NCBI GenBank assembly: GCA_015680685.1
Contig: MNCI01024892.1
Location: 243,677-307,676 of the forward strand
DNA length: 64,000 nucleotides
DNA from: Gnetum montanum
Lineage: Eukaryota; Streptophyta; Gnetopsida; Gnetales; Gnetaceae
Direction of reading: 5' to 3'
Shown: positions 1 through 9,284 of the stretch, in pieces
Numbering within the stretch: position 1 is the stretch's first letter
Layout of the letters: every line of letters starts with the position of its first letter
Translations under genes and position numbers: made by a program
The notes under the pieces: model-generated
Told to the model about the DNA's origin: nothing
Databases searched by the model: none
The model's input: only the letters and a program-made list of their open reading frames with translations

Positions 1-1058
1 TAGGAGAAAGATGTGGTTTGGATACCACGTGCCTTGGCTCCCACATGGTACGAATCGTGGATGTGCTACACTGCCATGTGGTGCTACATTGTAGTGCTAC
101 GTGGAGTGGGATGAGGCTGGAAGTGAAATCTGCTATGCTGTGACCATACCGTTCAAATTGCATGTGCCAGAATCCAACGAACTGCCATGTTTTTATAAGA
201 AATGCTAATGACAAGTGCAAAGTGGAGCCTATGCTCTAGGACTATGTCTTCCCTCGTCTTACGAGTAGGGTCAAGCATAGGGACAACTTTAGGAATCAAC
301 AAGGGGGTGGTGCAAAATAAAGCCAATTGCTAATCTGGTTTGCTGAGAGATGCCAGAGCAGAAATGACCATTGCCAACCAAGTTCTGGAGTTGTTGGAGA
401 TGTCCTAATGCTTCTTTGCATGTGTTACACTACTTACGCTACTCAGTGTAGCAGAGTAGCATGAATATCCACATGCTACGCTGTGCTACATTGCATAGCA
501 TAGCATAGCGTAGTAGCCAGTTTTGAGACAAATCTTGCTCAAAAATAGAAAATACCTCTACGAGGCCTAGCTAGGCATGCAACTTCAGTAGTTGGCAACC
601 TTGATTTCATGTTGAAAGGTCCTAGGACCTGTGGATTTCATCCTTGGGAGACGTTTTGGGCTTTGTGTCCTTGCTACGCTATGCTATGCGTAGCACAGCG
701 TAGCAGCCAGTGTGACATGAAATTTTCCTTAACCTGTAATGCTTTGCCAAGAGACTTTGATTGGGACTTGAGGGTGAACTGGGATAGGTAGTCTTGGAGG
801 TTGGAGTATGGCTAAGTGCAATCCTTTTACTAGGGCAACTTGATGGAGGACCTTCGTGCATTCTGACCCCTGCTACGCTGTGTAGTGTATCACAGCATAG
901 CACCCAGTTTGGCCTAAATTTTATCTCACTTTGCAAGTGTTCTATCATGGGATGTTGGTCATGTCCTACAGTGTCAGTAGAACAAGAATTTTTGATGGTT
1001 AAGGCATGGGCAATTATGTTTACTTCATCAAAGCAATCTAAGTAGAAGTATTGTCACA
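1..1058 (-). mobile_element. 3' LTR of the Tat-type element (partial)
   Basis: This stretch aligns with 25303-26369 almost throughout, for example the blocks with gataccacgtgcc near 20 and 25320 and gtattgtcaca at 1048-1058 and 26359-26369. The window starts inside the LTR, so its R-U5 part is missing. On the minus strand the LTR would begin TGTGACAATAC. The two copies differ mainly by scattered transitions and small indels and carry hairpin repeats (GCTACGCTATG type) at matching places. Shared sequence runs six bases past 1058 (ctagaa), so the exact boundary is uncertain by that much. Confidence 0.8.
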
Positions 1059-1290
1059 CTAGAACCCTCCTACGCTATGCTACACTATGTAGCATACCAT
1101 AACATAACACTCAAATGAAGATGATTTCAAATGAAATTTACCAAATTCTCCTATGTCATGTCAATCATGCTTCAAGGATGAAGGGGAGCAGGTATCCTGG
1201 AGGGCTGAACATTTGCCAACTATATCTTCTGTGTCTGATCAGTCATCACATCGCTTGCTACGTTGTGCAGCATAGTGTAGCATAGCAGGT
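421..1290. repeat. Cluster of GCTACGCTA-type short palindromes
   Basis: Imperfect hairpins built from gctacgctatgctac and its reverse complement occur near 425-515, 671-705, 870-903, 1069-1105 and 1257-1288. The one at 671-705 reads GCTACGCTATGC, short loop, GCGTAGCACAGCGTAGC and can fold on itself. Four lie in the LTR and one or two in the adjoining internal region. The sequences around them are otherwise unrelated to each other, so they look like separate insertions or expansions of one short palindromic unit. Confidence 0.7.
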
Positions 1291-1805
1291 CCTACCATTA
1301 GAAAACTTGTTGAACTTTTTAGTCCATCCTAAACACTTTCAGCAACTCCTAGCATGGTCCCTAGGTAGACCATTAACCAGGTCATGTGCAAGTTGGGCAA
1401 GCTAGAGAGTGTAGAAAGCCTATCAGCCTGGGAGATAGAAAATTTGCCAGATTGTACAATCTACCCCTAGTGCCTCTTTCATGCAAACTAGCTTGATGAC
1501 TGGGTGCTACGTTGACTATGCTGCAGAGGGTGGTAGGTAAGCTCGGAAGTGGCTTTGCAAGCATTAGGACTTCCAGGGTGCCATGTTGTCTACATGGTCC
1601 ACGTGAAACAGCGCTTGCAGAGATCCTTACCCAAATTTCGGGACTGTGCTAAATCGTGAGAGTCCCAAAATTGATGGTGTTTCAATGGCCCCTCTTTTTT
1701 GACGTTTGGAGCATCTACTCAAAGGCATCAACAAAGAACATGAAACACCAGCTAAACACGACACCCACACCATTTGTCAGTGCCCGCTTAGATAATCCTT
1801 TGCTA
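1059..1805. other. Non-coding stretch between 3' LTR and pararetrovirus
   Basis: No coding region is supported here; the short ORFs are not conserved. It contains two GCTACGCTA-type hairpins (1069-1105 and 1257-1288). Its position just inside the 3' LTR suggests it is the 3' untranslated region of the Tat-type element, cut by the pararetrovirus locus that begins at 1806. No purine tract of convincing quality abuts the LTR; the best is aggaggg read on the minus strand just before it. Confidence 0.5.
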
Positions 1806-1951
1806 CATGGAGCATCAAGAAACTGGTATCTTCTCCTTACACTCTTACACACTTACAGAAAGCTAAAAACTCACACTTGCAGACTCTTAAACTTACTATG
1901 AGCTTGTATGCTCTGCTACTTGATATATTTTTACATCCACACACACACTGC

Positions 1952-1959
1952 TATTTATA
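1952..1959 (-). promoter_or_regulatory. TATA box of the pararetroviral pregenomic promoter (left copy)
   Basis: TATAAATA on the minus strand, downstream of the last viral ORF (ends 2054) and upstream of the leader. The same box sits at the mirrored position in the right arm (9131-9138). Position after the last ORF is where caulimovirids carry the promoter for the greater-than-genome-length RNA. Transcription would run leftward toward the LTR. Confidence 0.65.
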
Positions 1960-2053
1960 GCTTACAAACCGCCTTACAATAATGGATGTCAATTGGGACA
2001 ATCTACTTTTCAAGATTCGGATCCACTTTAAGAGATTGTGGCAGATAACTTTT

Positions 2054-3009
2054 TCAGCGTGACGGAGGACTATTTGGCCCGAGGTCGATATCGTCTCCAT
2101 TAGAATCGATTGCGTGGTTGTGGAACTCATCAGAGATATAATCATATCGTCCGGGAGAACCGGAAGACGTGCTGTCTGTACTAGCATTGGATTCTATTGA
2201 GTGGAGTCCAGCTAGATAGATTTTGGACTCACTTCCTCCTGCAGCTCGATATTCATCAATACAACGGTCTTGGTAGTATATTCTAATATGTATGACACTT
2301 TTAGATGGATGTGATAGTGATGCTGGACATCATAAGCATTTGTCGTGTACACATCTTGGTAAAAAGCCTGTCCCCATGTGTTTTGCTAGTCTGTCCTCTT
2401 GGCGATGCATGTGATGAGAAAATAAACAGGACTGGAAGCCATATGAAGAAAATGCCATGCCATGGTAGTCGCACATCCATAGAATGTGAAATCACCATGA
2501 TGATTAGCCAAATTTGCCCTGAGATATCCTGGATAATTGGGAGGAAGATGAACAGGGGCATGACCAAATTTTGTCCACCAGGACCAAAACATTTCGGAAT
2601 CAGAGGATGACATTGTTTGAGGATTAAATTCAATTTGGTACATATGGAAATCACTAGGCTGATAATAGGGCCAGCTAAGATAGTCAGTAGTGTACCAATT
2701 TTTGAAATCCAGATTATTGATTTCTACATCAGTGGCTAAATGGATGTAAGGAGCAGGAATAGTGGTTCTAGGATTTCGGAGAGCAGGTGAATTATAGGCT
2801 GTAAAGATCCTTTGCATTATGGAGGACCCGAAAGGGTGTGCATTAGTGCAGGTACAGAATTCATCTCAATGTGCTTGATACCGGCTAGTTTCAGAAAAAT
2901 ACTGAGGGAAACTAAGAAAACGTTCATTAGGTAAACATGGACGTAAACGCCTAGAAGAACGAAGAGTCCATCCTTCACCTCTTAATAATTCTGCACAATA
3001 TTCAAACAT
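2054..3009 (-). pseudogene. Pararetroviral ORF downstream of pol, function unknown (left copy)
   Basis: The ATG at 3009 overlaps the stop of the RNase H frame (ATGTTTGA). The reading frame runs to about 2230 with in-frame stops, one near 2863 and one at 2386-2388, and encodes a Trp- and Tyr-rich protein with WSWW in the middle (about residue 166). A second frame, open to the TGA at 2054, encodes a Ser/Asp-rich acidic tail with DEYRAAGG near its start. The frame change is at the same place in the right arm, so it predates the duplication or is natural. By position this is where caulimoviruses have the transactivator ORF, but I do not recognise that family in the sequence and call it unknown. 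Confidence 0.6.
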
Positions 3010-5323
3010 TAGTAGAACCAGAGAATTGGAATTCTCTAGATAAAAAATCTGCTAAACAATTTTTATGTTCTTCTACATACTCACTATCAAATTCAAAGTT
3101 TGCTAAAAATAAACTCCATCGGATTAGCCATGTATGAGCCACCTTCGAAAGGTTTTTGGATTGTAGATACTTATCAAAATGTTTTAAATCACTCCTAACG
3201 ATGAAACGTTGTGGTTGGAGGAATAAACGAAATTTTTCAATACCCTTAACAATGGCTAGAAGTTCTTTATGAGAACTGTGATATTTCTGCTGTGCTTCAT
3301 TGAACTTACCAGAAGCATATCTACAGATCCTGATCATACAATTTTGCTCTTGTTTTAAGGTAGCACCCCAAAAACACTCAGAGGCATCGGTTTCAAGGAT
3401 AAACTTACCTTCGCCTGGGAGAAATAGTGGAGATAATTCTTGGCAAGCTTGTTTGATCTTCTTGACAGCCTCAGTGCATACATTGGTCCAAGGAGGAGAA
3501 TGTTTTTGCAATAATATATTTAACACATCACGTTCCTTAGCTATATCCTTAAAGAAACCAGAAACATAGTTAATGCAACCTAAAAATCGTTGTATCTGGA
3601 CCTTATTCTCTAAGATATCAGGAAACTTAATAATATTTTGTATTATATGCGGTTGTAATTTGATAATCCCTACAGAGATTTCTAAACCTAAGAACTCTAT
3701 ATTGGACTGTCCGATCTTCATTTTTGTTGGTGAGAGGACAAGACCATTTTTATCTATTATTTCAGAAAAAATGCGTAAATGCTCTATATGTTCTTGCACA
3801 GATTTACTAAGAACTAAAATATCATCGATATATGCTAATATAAACGGATAAGAATGGAAAAGAGAATCCATCATTTTTTGGAAGATGGAAGGTGCAGTTT
3901 TTATACAGAATGGTAAGACATTCCATTCATATAATCCGCCAGGTATTGTGAATGCTGTTTTCCAACGATCAGATTCCTGAACCTGGATCTGCCAAAACCC
4001 TGATTTCAAATCAAACTTAGAATAAATATTAGTATGTGGCAGTCTTTGAAACAAGTTGTCTTTGTTTGTAATAGGATGTTGGACTGATTTAATAATATCA
4101 TTCAGAGGCTTATAATTGACCACTAAGCGTTTTTTCCCTCTAGCTAATTTAGCTCTTTTATTTACAAAGAAGGCCGCACAAGCAAACATACTAGTGCTTG
4201 GTCAGATTAAACCTCTTTGTAAATACTCCTGAATTTCTGTCTCACATTCTTTTCTGAGACTTCGTGACATTCCTATATGTTGTGCGGTAGCCTTTACCTT
4301 TACTCCATCTTGTAACTCAATTTGACACCAATGTTCTTTCTTGTGTCGAAAAATAGTGGGGTCATCATTTGCAAACTGGAGTAATCGAGTTTTTATGTCT
4401 TCAAAACTTAGTTGATATTTTTCGATTTGGTTAACAATCCAAGTTTCTCTTTTCTGATTATATTTTTGGGTTTTTTGATTTTTAAACTTTTGTCTAGCAT
4501 TTATCCTAGCAAACTTATATTGATCTAATTGGATAGATTGTTTAGTATTAGTAATATCAAAATTTTGTAAATTATCTGATCCTATTAAACAATCATAAGA
4601 CGGTAAGGGAAATTGACAAACTATAAAATAAACTATTCTTTTATTAGGCATAAGAACAGGTAACTTGGCTTGCTTTGTTAATAACCTTTTTTGGGTGTTA
4701 AAGAAAATATGAGATGGTTCCTTGTCCTCCCAAAAACAAAGCGGAATTGTTTCTTCTCTTGCAAGAGATACCTCTGCGCCCGTGTCAAATAAACAATCTA
4801 TTTGATACCTATGATATCTAGGCCATGATATAGTAAAAGAACATGCAGGTAAGATTGGTCGTGAAGTATTACAATTTACTTCTAGAATTATGCTTACCTG
4901 TTTTGTTTCTTTTTCATATTCTGTTTGTTGCCAACTTTCTTCTTGTTGTTCTAAGCGTTCAAGTTCCTCTGAGGCCTGTTGGAGATACTTCTTGAGTTGT
5001 TTGATTCGAAATTGTCGCCACATAGAAGTCTGTATGTCTGGCGTAACTTCCCTATTTTCATTATGTGGTATCTGTGTTTCATCTTCAAACTCTATTACGT
5101 TGGGATTCTGGGAATCTTGATATATACCAAATGATTCCTTAAGCATTTGCTTATGTGTTTCTATCTCATTCCGTTTTGATTTTACTTTGTGTTTGTAGGC
5201 CCTAAATTTATGTAAGTCTTCTAAAGGAATCTTTTGCCATTTCTTTTCTAATTGGTGTAGTTGGCTTTTTAACTTAGAATATGTCGAATCTCTTTCATAG
5301 AGATCATCTCTCTGATTCTTCAT
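3002..5323 (-). pseudogene. pol: Pararetroviral pol: aspartic protease, reverse transcriptase, RNase H
   Basis: One frame from the ATG at 5323, interrupted once by a TGA at 4202-4204 in the spacer before RT. The first 373 codons have a charged coiled-coil-like N-terminus and a protease with DTGAEVS at residues 180-186. The next part has RT signatures FDLKSGF and YIDDILV (residues 59-65 and 120-126 counted from the Met at 4189) and a PFCIKTAP box where PFGL is usual. RNase H follows with TDAS, HKEL and RSD carrying the acidic residues. It would copy pregenomic RNA into DNA in the cytoplasm. The start overlaps the end of the coat frame by 20 bases, as in caulimoviruses with separate coat and pol ORFs. 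Very well preserved for a fossil. Confidence 0.92.
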
Positions 5324-6942
5324 TCATATAAACATGATACATATACCCTGAAGAATCTGTATCATAATCTATATTACCTGGTTCGTTGGGGTAATCAGGA
5401 ATATCTTCAAATTCCATTTCACTGGAATATTGGTCTGAAGATTCTAAGTAAATATCCCCGTTTGAAAATGATAAGTCAGAATCATATGTTAAGAAGAAAT
5501 CATCTTCAGTAATTTTCATTGTTTCAATGAAATTGATGTGTTGAGGATGATTATCCTTTTTTGGGCATTGGCTAGAATAATGTTTCCCTAAAGAAATGAA
5601 ACATCTGACTTCCTTTGTTTTTGTATGGCCCTTGTTTTCTTTTAAACATACCTTTAAAAGGTTTTTGTGGCCAATTCTTTCGTTTTATCTTAGGCTGGAA
5701 TTTCCGTTTCCAAACCTTCTTTGATTTCGTGTATTTCTGTGATGTGCGTTGTACTGGTTTACATACACATGGCTCAGACTGTTGTTTTCTATTTCTAATT
5801 AGCTGCCCAAAATTATCTTCAGGACACATTTCTAAACATAAATATTTACCTATTTGTTTAGTTAGAGATCCTACTAATTTCTGTGTTTTTTGTTGGACAC
5901 ACAGATCCCTTGTGACTTTTTCAAGGAATTGGCAGATGTCACTAAAACTCATTTCCTCGAGATCCTTTTCTTCATGTTGAAGTTGAGCTCGATAATAACT
6001 AGCAAAAGGTGTTGGAAGACATCCTAAGAGATATTCTTTTGCACCTACGTCATGTATGAGTTTTCCATAGTAATACCATTCTTCCATGATGTCAAGGAAT
6101 GGAGACATGTCCTGTATTTTATGTAATCTTGAACTGTAAAACAAAGTCCTATACGCACTATCCCTATCAGCTTTGTTACCTAAGAATTCTTTTGTTATAG
6201 CATTTAGGAAAATAACATGCGGGTTATTTAATAACTTTTTACGTACAGGAGCTTCTATGAAATTCCACCAACGTTTTAACATACCTTCAAAATTTAACGT
6301 TGCATTGAGTATGACATGTTCATACGTCTTTTTTTCTAAGACAATTTGTTTAGCGATAAAACCACTGATTTTATCAATCTCTTTTTGTCTTTCTCTAATC
6401 GACTTATTGTCCATACTAAAATATGGTGATGGTTTTTCTGAAGTCTTTCGAATTTGCATAGCTGTTAAGTCCTTAGGATCTTGGAAGATCATACCTTGTT
6501 TTTGCAACATTTTCTTTTCTTCTTCATCTAAAGATCCTTCACTACCGATATAAAGGGTTTTGTTATCCTCTTTATTAGCATTAATTTCTTCCTCCTCTTT
6601 TTTCCCTTTTTTAGATTTTGGAATTGTATGTACGGGTCGTCTCTTTGGTACATACGTTGTTGTTGATTTCTTCTTTCCCTTAGGAGGAGTGATTGGTGGT
6701 GAATCTAAGTAAAGACCATCTAGATTTGTGGGATCAGGTTTCTTTTCTTTACTTTTAGATTTTCCATTTTTCTGCTTGAGAACCCATATCTTATGTAAAT
6801 ATTTTACATCTTTTTGTACCTCTTTTACTTTTACATATGTCATTAAGTTCTGGTCACTAACATAGGATAACTTATGGTTAGTCCAGTTATGAAGTTTAAT
6901 GACATCAGAAGGTTGTTCTACTGATGTTTTATATTGCACCAT
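5304..6942 (-). pseudogene. Pararetroviral coat protein with zinc knuckle and acidic tail (frameshifted)
   Basis: The main frame, 456 codons from the ATG at 6942 to 5572, has a Lys-rich N-terminal part, a core with the KRWW motif (about residues 240) typical of caulimovirid capsids, and a basic C-terminus. The following zinc knuckle lies in another frame: CFISLGKHYSSQC near 5570-5610, where one Cys is replaced and the spacing is a residue short. That frame continues through 5519-5304 as an acidic Ser/Asp/Glu-rich tail, as caulimovirid coat precursors have. So a single frame change sits at the end of the basic region. The protein would package viral DNA. Confidence 0.85.
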
Positions 6943-6951
6943 ATGTGCTAC

Positions 6952-7224
6952 TTATTTTGGTTCTTCTGTATTCATGTTGATCCTTAATAACTCGTCACAC
7001 TCAACACACCTAATGTCATGATCTACCTTATGTAGATTCGTATGTGTACAACTTTGTGATGGTTTACTTGAGCATGACATATCATCGTCAGAACTAGATG
7101 TAGAGACATCTTCTAGAACTATTTTCCCCTTTTGATCTGCTTCTATGACTAGTTTTTCTTCCTTCTGTTTAATGACTCTCCTAGGATTTAAAGTGATACC
7201 TAGTTCTTTAAACAGTTTTCCCAT
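6952..7224 (-). CDS. Small pararetroviral ORF upstream of coat protein, unknown function
   Basis: Ninety codons, uninterrupted, ending 10 bases before the coat ATG at 6942. The product has a basic N-terminus, a Ser/Asp run (SSSDDD) and a Cys/His cluster, C-x-H-x3-H-x4-H-x3-C-x2-C, that could bind zinc. Position fits the small virion-associated protein of caulimovirids, but there is no recognisable family motif. The ATG lies only about 20 bases from the inversion junction, so the ORF could also be the 3' remnant of a longer upstream gene. Confidence 0.5.
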   Translation of the reverse strand: MGKLFKELGITLNPRRVIKQKEEKLVIEADQKGKIVLEDVSTSSSDDDMSCSSKPSQSCTHTNLHKVDHDIRCVECDELLRINMNTEEPK

Positions 7225-7245
7225 TTTTTGTATTTTCTCTTCCTA
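7225..7245. other. Inversion junction of the pararetrovirus locus
   Basis: To the left the minus-strand copy starts its small ORF; to the right the plus-strand copy enters RT just before the catalytic box. Homology between the arms begins sharply at tttatattagcat (7246 and 3844). A weaker likeness (ttctcttcctat against ttcttatccg) precedes it, so the break may lie a few bases to the left. Confidence 0.7.
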
Positions 7246-8088
7246 TTTATATTAGCATATATCAATGATATTTTAGTTCTTAGTAAATCTGTGCAGGAAC
7301 ATATAGAGCATTTACGCATTTTTTCTGAAATAATAGATAAAAATGGTCTTGTCCTCTTACCAACAAAAATGAAGATCGGACAGTCCAATATAGAGTTCTT
7401 AGGTTTAGAAATCTCTACAGGGATTATCAAATTACAACCGCATATAATACAAAGTATTATTAAGTTTCCTGATATCTTAGAGAATAAGGTCCAGATACAA
7501 CGATTTTTAGGTTGCATTAACTATGTTTCTGGTTTCTTTAAGGATATAGCTAAGGAACGTGATGTGTTAAATATATTATTGCAAAAACATTCTCCTCCTT
7601 AGACCAATGCATGCACTGAGGCTGTCAAGAAGATCAAACAAGCTTGCCAAGAATTACCTCCACTATTTCTCCCAGGCGAAGGTAAGTTTATCCTTGAAAC
7701 CGATGCCTCTAAGTGTTTTTGGGGCGCTACCTTAAAACAAGAGCAAAATCGTAAGATCAGGATCTGTAGATATGCTTTTGGTAAGTTCAATGAAGCACAG
7801 CAAAAATATCACAGTTCTCATAAAGAACTTCTAGCCATTGTTAAGGGTATTGAAAAATTTCGTTTATTCCTCCAACCACAACGTTTCATTGTTAGGAGTG
7901 ATTTCAAACATTTTGATAAGTATCTACAATCCAAAAACCTTTCGAAAGTGGCTCATACACAGCTAATCCGATGGAGTTTATTTTTAGCAAACTTTGAATT
8001 TGATAATGAGTATGTAGAAGGACATAAAAATTGTTTAGCAGATTTTTTAACTAGAGAATTCCAATTCTCTGGTTCTACTAATGTTTGA
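7246..8088 (+). pseudogene. Pararetroviral RT (3' half) and RNase H, right copy
   Basis: The frame enters RT at the catalytic box, which reads YIND at 7258-7269 where the left copy reads YIDD, so an essential Asp codon is changed. A TAG at 7600-7602 stands where the left copy has a Trp codon. RNase H then continues open to the TGA at 8086-8088, with TDAS, HKEL and RSD retained. The N-terminal half of RT, protease and coat are absent because this copy begins at the inversion junction. Confidence 0.88.
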
Positions 8089-9036
8089 ATATTGTGCAGA
8101 ATTATTAAGAAGTGAAGGATGGACTCTTCATTCTTCTAGGCGTTTATGTCCATGTTTACCTAATGAACGTTTTCTTAGTTTCCCTCAGTATTTTGCTGAA
8201 ACTAGCTAGTATCAAGCACATTGGGATGAATTCTGTACCCGCACTAATGCACACCCTTTTGGGTCCTCCATAACGCAAAGGATCTTTACAGCCTATAATT
8301 CACTTGCTCTCCGAAATCCTAGAACCACTATTCCTGCTCCTTACATCCATTTAGCCACTGATGTAAAAATCAATAATCTGGATTTCAAAAATTGGTACAC
8401 TACTGACTGTCTTAGTTGGCCCTATTATCAGCCTAGTGATTTCCATATGTACCGAATTGAATTTAATCCTCAAACAATGCCATCCTCTGACTTCGAAATG
8501 TTTTGGTCCTGGTGGGCAAAATTTGGTCATGCTCCTGTTCATTTTCCTCCCAATTATCTAGGATATCTCAGGGCAAATTTGGCTGATCATCATGGTGATT
8601 TTGCATGCTATGGAAGTGCGACTACCATGGCATGGCATTTTCTTCATATGGCTTCCAGTCCTGTTTATTTTCTCGTCACATGCATCACCAAGAGGACAAA
8701 CTGGAAAAACACATGGGGACAGGCTTTTTACCAAGATGTGTACACGACAAATGCTTATGATGTCCAGCATCACTATCACATCCATCTAAAAGTGTCATAC
8801 ATATTAGAATATATTACCAAGACCGTCGTATTGATGAATATCGAGCTGCAGGGGGAAGTGAGTCCAAAATCTATGTAGTTGGACTCCACTCAATAGAATC
8901 CAATGCTAGTACAGATAGCACGCTTTTCGGTTCTCCCAGACGATATGATTATAGCTCTGATGAGTTCCACAACCACGCAATCGATTCTAATGGAGACGAT
9001 ATCGACCTCGGGCCAAATAGTCCTCCGTCACGTTGA
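8081..9036 (+). pseudogene. Pararetroviral ORF downstream of pol, function unknown (right copy)
   Basis: Starts at the ATG overlapping the RNase H stop (8081). One in-frame TAG at 8207-8209, then open to 8878. An overlapping second frame, with DEYRAAGG at its start, is open to the TGA at 9034-9036 and gives the acidic tail. The internal stops of the left copy are sense codons here and the reverse, which shows that the frame was coding when the copies split. The central segment has Trp/Tyr/His-rich sequence with FWSWW. No family recognised. Confidence 0.6.
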
Positions 9037-9130
9037 AAAAGTTGTCTGCCACAATCTCTTAAAGTGGATCCGAATCTTGAAAAGTAGATTGTCCCAATTG
9101 GCATCCATTATTGTAAGGCGGTTTGTAAGC

Positions 9131-9138
9131 TATAAATA
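9131..9138 (+). promoter_or_regulatory. TATA box of the pararetroviral pregenomic promoter (right copy)
   Basis: TATAAATA about 95 bases after the end of the last viral frame, with a CCAATTGG element at about 9094 and CGTCA at 9027-9031 upstream. Transcription would start near 9160 and run rightward into the Tat element's non-coding region. It faces away from the left-copy promoter, so the two promoters point outward from the locus. Confidence 0.65.
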
Positions 9139-9284
9139 GCAGTGTATGTGTGGATGTAAAAACATATCAAGTAGCAGAGCATACAAGCTCATAGTAAGTT
9201 TAAGAGTCTGCAAGTGTGAGTTTTTAGCTTTCTGCAAGTGTGTAAGAGTGTATGGAGAAGATACCAGTTTCTTGATGCTCCATG

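Larger units (their letters stand above)
1806..3844 (-). repeat. Left arm of the pararetrovirus inverted repeat
   Basis: The reverse complement of this arm matches 7246-9284 collinearly. Both arms are exactly 2039 bp, so there is no net length change between them. By eye most differences are single transitions at a few per cent of sites. The arm covers the 3' half of RT, RNase H, the downstream ORF, the promoter and the start of the leader. The outer edge falls at catggagcatcaag (1806) and the inner edge just beyond the RT catalytic box. Confidence 0.9.
1806..9284. mobile_element. Endogenous pararetrovirus (Caulimoviridae-like), head-to-head duplicated locus
   Basis: The locus holds caulimovirid-type genes in two opposing sets. 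The minus-strand set runs from about 7224 down to 1806: small ORF, coat protein, protease-RT-RNase H, further ORF, TATA box and leader. The plus-strand set runs from 7246 to 9284 and repeats only RT (from just before the catalytic box) through the leader. Outer arms are an inverted repeat with equal lengths. There is no integrase and no LTR, as expected for a pararetrovirus integrated by illegitimate recombination. No movement-protein signature is seen. All large ORFs carry stops or frame changes, so this is a fossil. Plus-strand viral leader sequence may continue some hundred bases past 9284. Confidence 0.9.
7246..9284 (+). repeat. Right arm of the pararetrovirus inverted repeat
   Basis: Reverse complement of 1806-3844, 2039 bp, same content in the same order. 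Stops differ between arms, so each arm has decayed separately since duplication. The outer edge is at gatgctccatg (9284); beyond it the plus-strand copy may run on alone into leader sequence that the left copy lacks. Confidence 0.9.

Noticed and set aside
609-1045. Coding ORFs in the left LTR
   Set aside because: They overlap hairpin repeats, are under 100 codons, and are not kept open in the second LTR copy.
2301-2654. Other-frame ORFs over the virus arms (for example 2305-2610 plus, 3300-3851 plus)
   Set aside because: They are shadows of the viral genes on the opposite strand or in other frames.
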